From assembly GCA_024742655.1 (NCBI GenBank), contig JANSYB010000120.1:1-6701 (forward strand): 6,701 nt of DNA, in the 5' to 3' direction. Shown here in pieces: positions 5,865 through 6,701 of the stretch. The number at the start of each line of letters is the position of its first letter. Position 1 is the stretch's first letter. The notes beneath the pieces were generated by a model. That model did not search any database. It saw only the letters and a list, made by a program, of their open reading frames with translations, and was not told the origin of the DNA. A program made the position numbers and the translations under genes. Source of the stretch: Paracoccaceae bacterium. Lineage in GTDB: Bacteria > Pseudomonadota > Alphaproteobacteria > Rhodobacterales > Rhodobacteraceae.

Positions 5865-5932
5865 TGCGCAGGTTGCCCGGAAATCACAAGAGCGCAGGGC
5901 GCACCGGCTGTCCCGCGGCAACCTTACGCGCA
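5865..5932. repeat. Interrupted inverted repeat in the divergent intergenic region
   Basis: TGCGCAGGTTGCC (5865-5877) pairs with GGCAACCT (5917-5924) and, after a 3-base bulge TAC, GCGCA (5928-5932), giving 13 pairs around a 39-base interior. It lies 36 bp upstream of the DUF4139 start on the minus strand and 131 bp upstream of the plus-strand membrane protein gene. It may be a leader RNA structure for the DUF4139 gene or a protein-binding region. No convincing sigma-70 promoter pair was found in this 234-bp gap on either strand. Confidence 0.4.
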
Positions 5933-6063
5933 ATGGACCGGCATGGTCTGCCGCGGCCAGTGGAATGTGCCGCAATGTTTCCTTGCCCTGTCCCAAAGCG
6001 TGCCACGGTCAAGCGCGACAACCCTGCCAGAGTTCATCGTCTTTCGAGTAAAGGGGTTACGTC

Positions 6064-6492
6064 ATGGCAAGACAGGATTTCCGGGACCGTATCGCGCGTA
6101 TTCACGCCGGGGGCGGTGGCGCGGGCATCGCACTGGCCGGTGAAGGCAACACGCCGGGTGGCGGTTTCACCGCACCCGCAGACACACCATCCAATCCGAA
6201 TGGCCAAGGACCCGGCATTCTGGTGAAGATCCTGATCTGGTTGCTGTTGCTGCCGACAGGGTTTGTTCTGTCGGTGCTGACCCGGCTGTTCCTGGATCCC
6301 GACATCACGCCGGAGGCGGCCCACTACATCCCCTTGCTCGTGATGGTCGCTGGCGGGCATGTGCTGTTGTTCGGCGGCGTGGCGACGGCGGTGATGGCCC
6401 GGCTGCGCAGAAAGGCGTTGAACCTGATGATCTTTGCGGGGTTCACCGGCTATGGCATCGGCAGCGCGCTGCTGAACTACGCTATTCAGTGA
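6064..6492 (+). CDS. Small membrane protein of unknown function
   Basis: A 142-residue protein that I do not recognise. The first 50 residues are soluble: a basic start MARQDFRDRIARIH, then a Gly/Ala/Pro/Thr/Ser/Asn-rich, probably disordered stretch (15-50) with HAGGGGAGIALAGEG and APADTPSNPNGQGPG. Three hydrophobic segments follow, near 51-73, 88-112 and 118-140; the third is weaker. A basic loop MARLRRKALN (111-120) between segments 2 and 3 and the basic N-terminus help set topology, with the loop likely cytoplasmic. No catalytic motif or cysteine is visible. The ATG at 6064 has AAGGGG (6051-6056) seven bases upstream, strong support for real translation. It diverges from the DUF4139 gene and converges with asd, so it seems to be a single-gene unit ended by the hairpin 3 bp past its stop. 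Confidence 0.85.
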   Translation: MARQDFRDRIARIHAGGGGAGIALAGEGNTPGGGFTAPADTPSNPNGQGPGILVKILIWLLLLPTGFVLSVLTRLFLDPDITPEAAHYIPLLVMVAGGHVLLFGGVATAVMARLRRKALNLMIFAGFTGYGIGSALLNYAIQ

Positions 6493-6494
6493 AA

Positions 6495-6519
6495 CAGCGC
6501 GGGTTATCGGCCCGCGCTG
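6495..6519. terminator. GC-rich hairpin between convergent genes (bidirectional terminator candidate)
   Basis: CAGCGCGGG (6495-6503) pairs perfectly with CCCGCGCTG (6511-6519) around the 7-base loop TTATCGG. A further pairing of TGAAAC (6490-6495) with GTTTCA (6525-6530) could compete or extend the structure. It sits between the stop of the membrane protein gene (6492) and the stop of asd (6548). T-runs after the stem are short on both strands, so termination is probable but not textbook. Confidence 0.65.
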
Positions 6520-6547
6520 ATCTGGTTTCATTTGCCGCAGACGGGCG

Positions 6548-6701
6548 TCAGCCCTTTTTCAGGACACGGTTGCCAAGGGTTTCGGCGATCTGAACCGCGT
6601 TCAGGGCCGCGCCCTTGCGCAGGTTGTCTGAGACACACCACAGGTTCAGGCCATTGTCGATCGTCGAGTCCTGACGGATGCGGCTGATGAAGGTGGCGTA
6701 A
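6548..6701 (-). CDS. asd: Aspartate-semialdehyde dehydrogenase, C-terminal fragment cut by the window edge
   Basis: The last 50 codons before the TGA at 6550-6548 are present. They contain [20 protein letters not shown], then [20 protein letters not shown], then [10 protein letters not shown]. The [17 protein letters not shown] block is the characteristic C-terminal end of aspartate-semialdehyde dehydrogenase, where it helps shape the active-site domain. The enzyme reduces aspartyl phosphate with NADPH to aspartate semialdehyde, the branch point to lysine/diaminopimelate, threonine and methionine. The catalytic Cys and His lie outside the window, so completeness cannot be judged. It converges with the small membrane protein gene and shares the hairpin at 6495-6519. 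Confidence 0.93.
   Translation of the reverse strand, partial: YATFISRIRQDSTIDNGLNLWCVSDNLRKGAALNAVQIAETLGNRVLKKG

Noticed and set aside
4228..6051. A 607-codon open frame on the plus strand opposite the DUF4139 gene
   Set aside because: It is antisense to a gene with clear domains and a signal peptide; its product is rich in Arg, Gly, His and Gln with no recognisable motif, typical of high-GC shadow frames.

Overview
The window looks like chromosomal DNA of a marine-type alphaproteobacterium of the order Rhodobacterales (Roseobacter group). The evidence is the high GC content, the dense gene packing, the protein flavour, and the mix of an M17 aminopeptidase next to an NlpC/P60 peptidase, a DUF4139 protein and aspartate-semialdehyde dehydrogenase. 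This placement is inference from composition and protein style; no rRNA or other phylogenetic marker is present. I see no tRNA, rRNA, CRISPR array, transposase or integrase, and no gene-free stretch longer than 300 bases (the longest gap is 234 bp, 5830-6063).

Left block (minus strand, 1-1928). Three genes read leftwards: a small helical protein that resembles a degenerate histidine-phosphotransfer (Hpt) domain, a complete M17 leucyl aminopeptidase, and the first 35 codons of an NlpC/P60 cell-wall peptidase whose GTG start overlaps the aminopeptidase stop by 4 bp (GTGA). They are probably one transcription unit.

Central block (plus strand, 2078-4107). This is the most interesting part: a beta-carbonic anhydrase, then an SbtA-type sodium/bicarbonate symporter, then a PII-like SbtB one base downstream of sbtA. 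Together they form a compact inorganic-carbon uptake module like the one known from cyanobacteria: SbtA imports bicarbonate, SbtB is its expected nucleotide-sensing partner, and the carbonic anhydrase interconverts bicarbonate and CO2. The SbtB ends without the C-terminal cysteine loop found in many cyanobacterial SbtB proteins. A terminator-like hairpin wraps the carbonic anhydrase stop codon, so the anhydrase and sbtAB may be expressed at different levels. Two short inverted repeats lie in the carbonic anhydrase leader. After sbtB there is an AT-rich island of three consecutive perfect hairpins, each with a 3-base loop.

Right block (4192-6701). A secreted DUF4140/DUF4139 protein with a long central coiled coil reads leftwards. 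A 234-bp divergent intergenic region with an interrupted inverted repeat follows, then a small unrecognised membrane protein on the plus strand, a strong GC-rich hairpin between convergent genes, and the C-terminal 50 codons of aspartate-semialdehyde dehydrogenase on the minus strand, running off the window edge.
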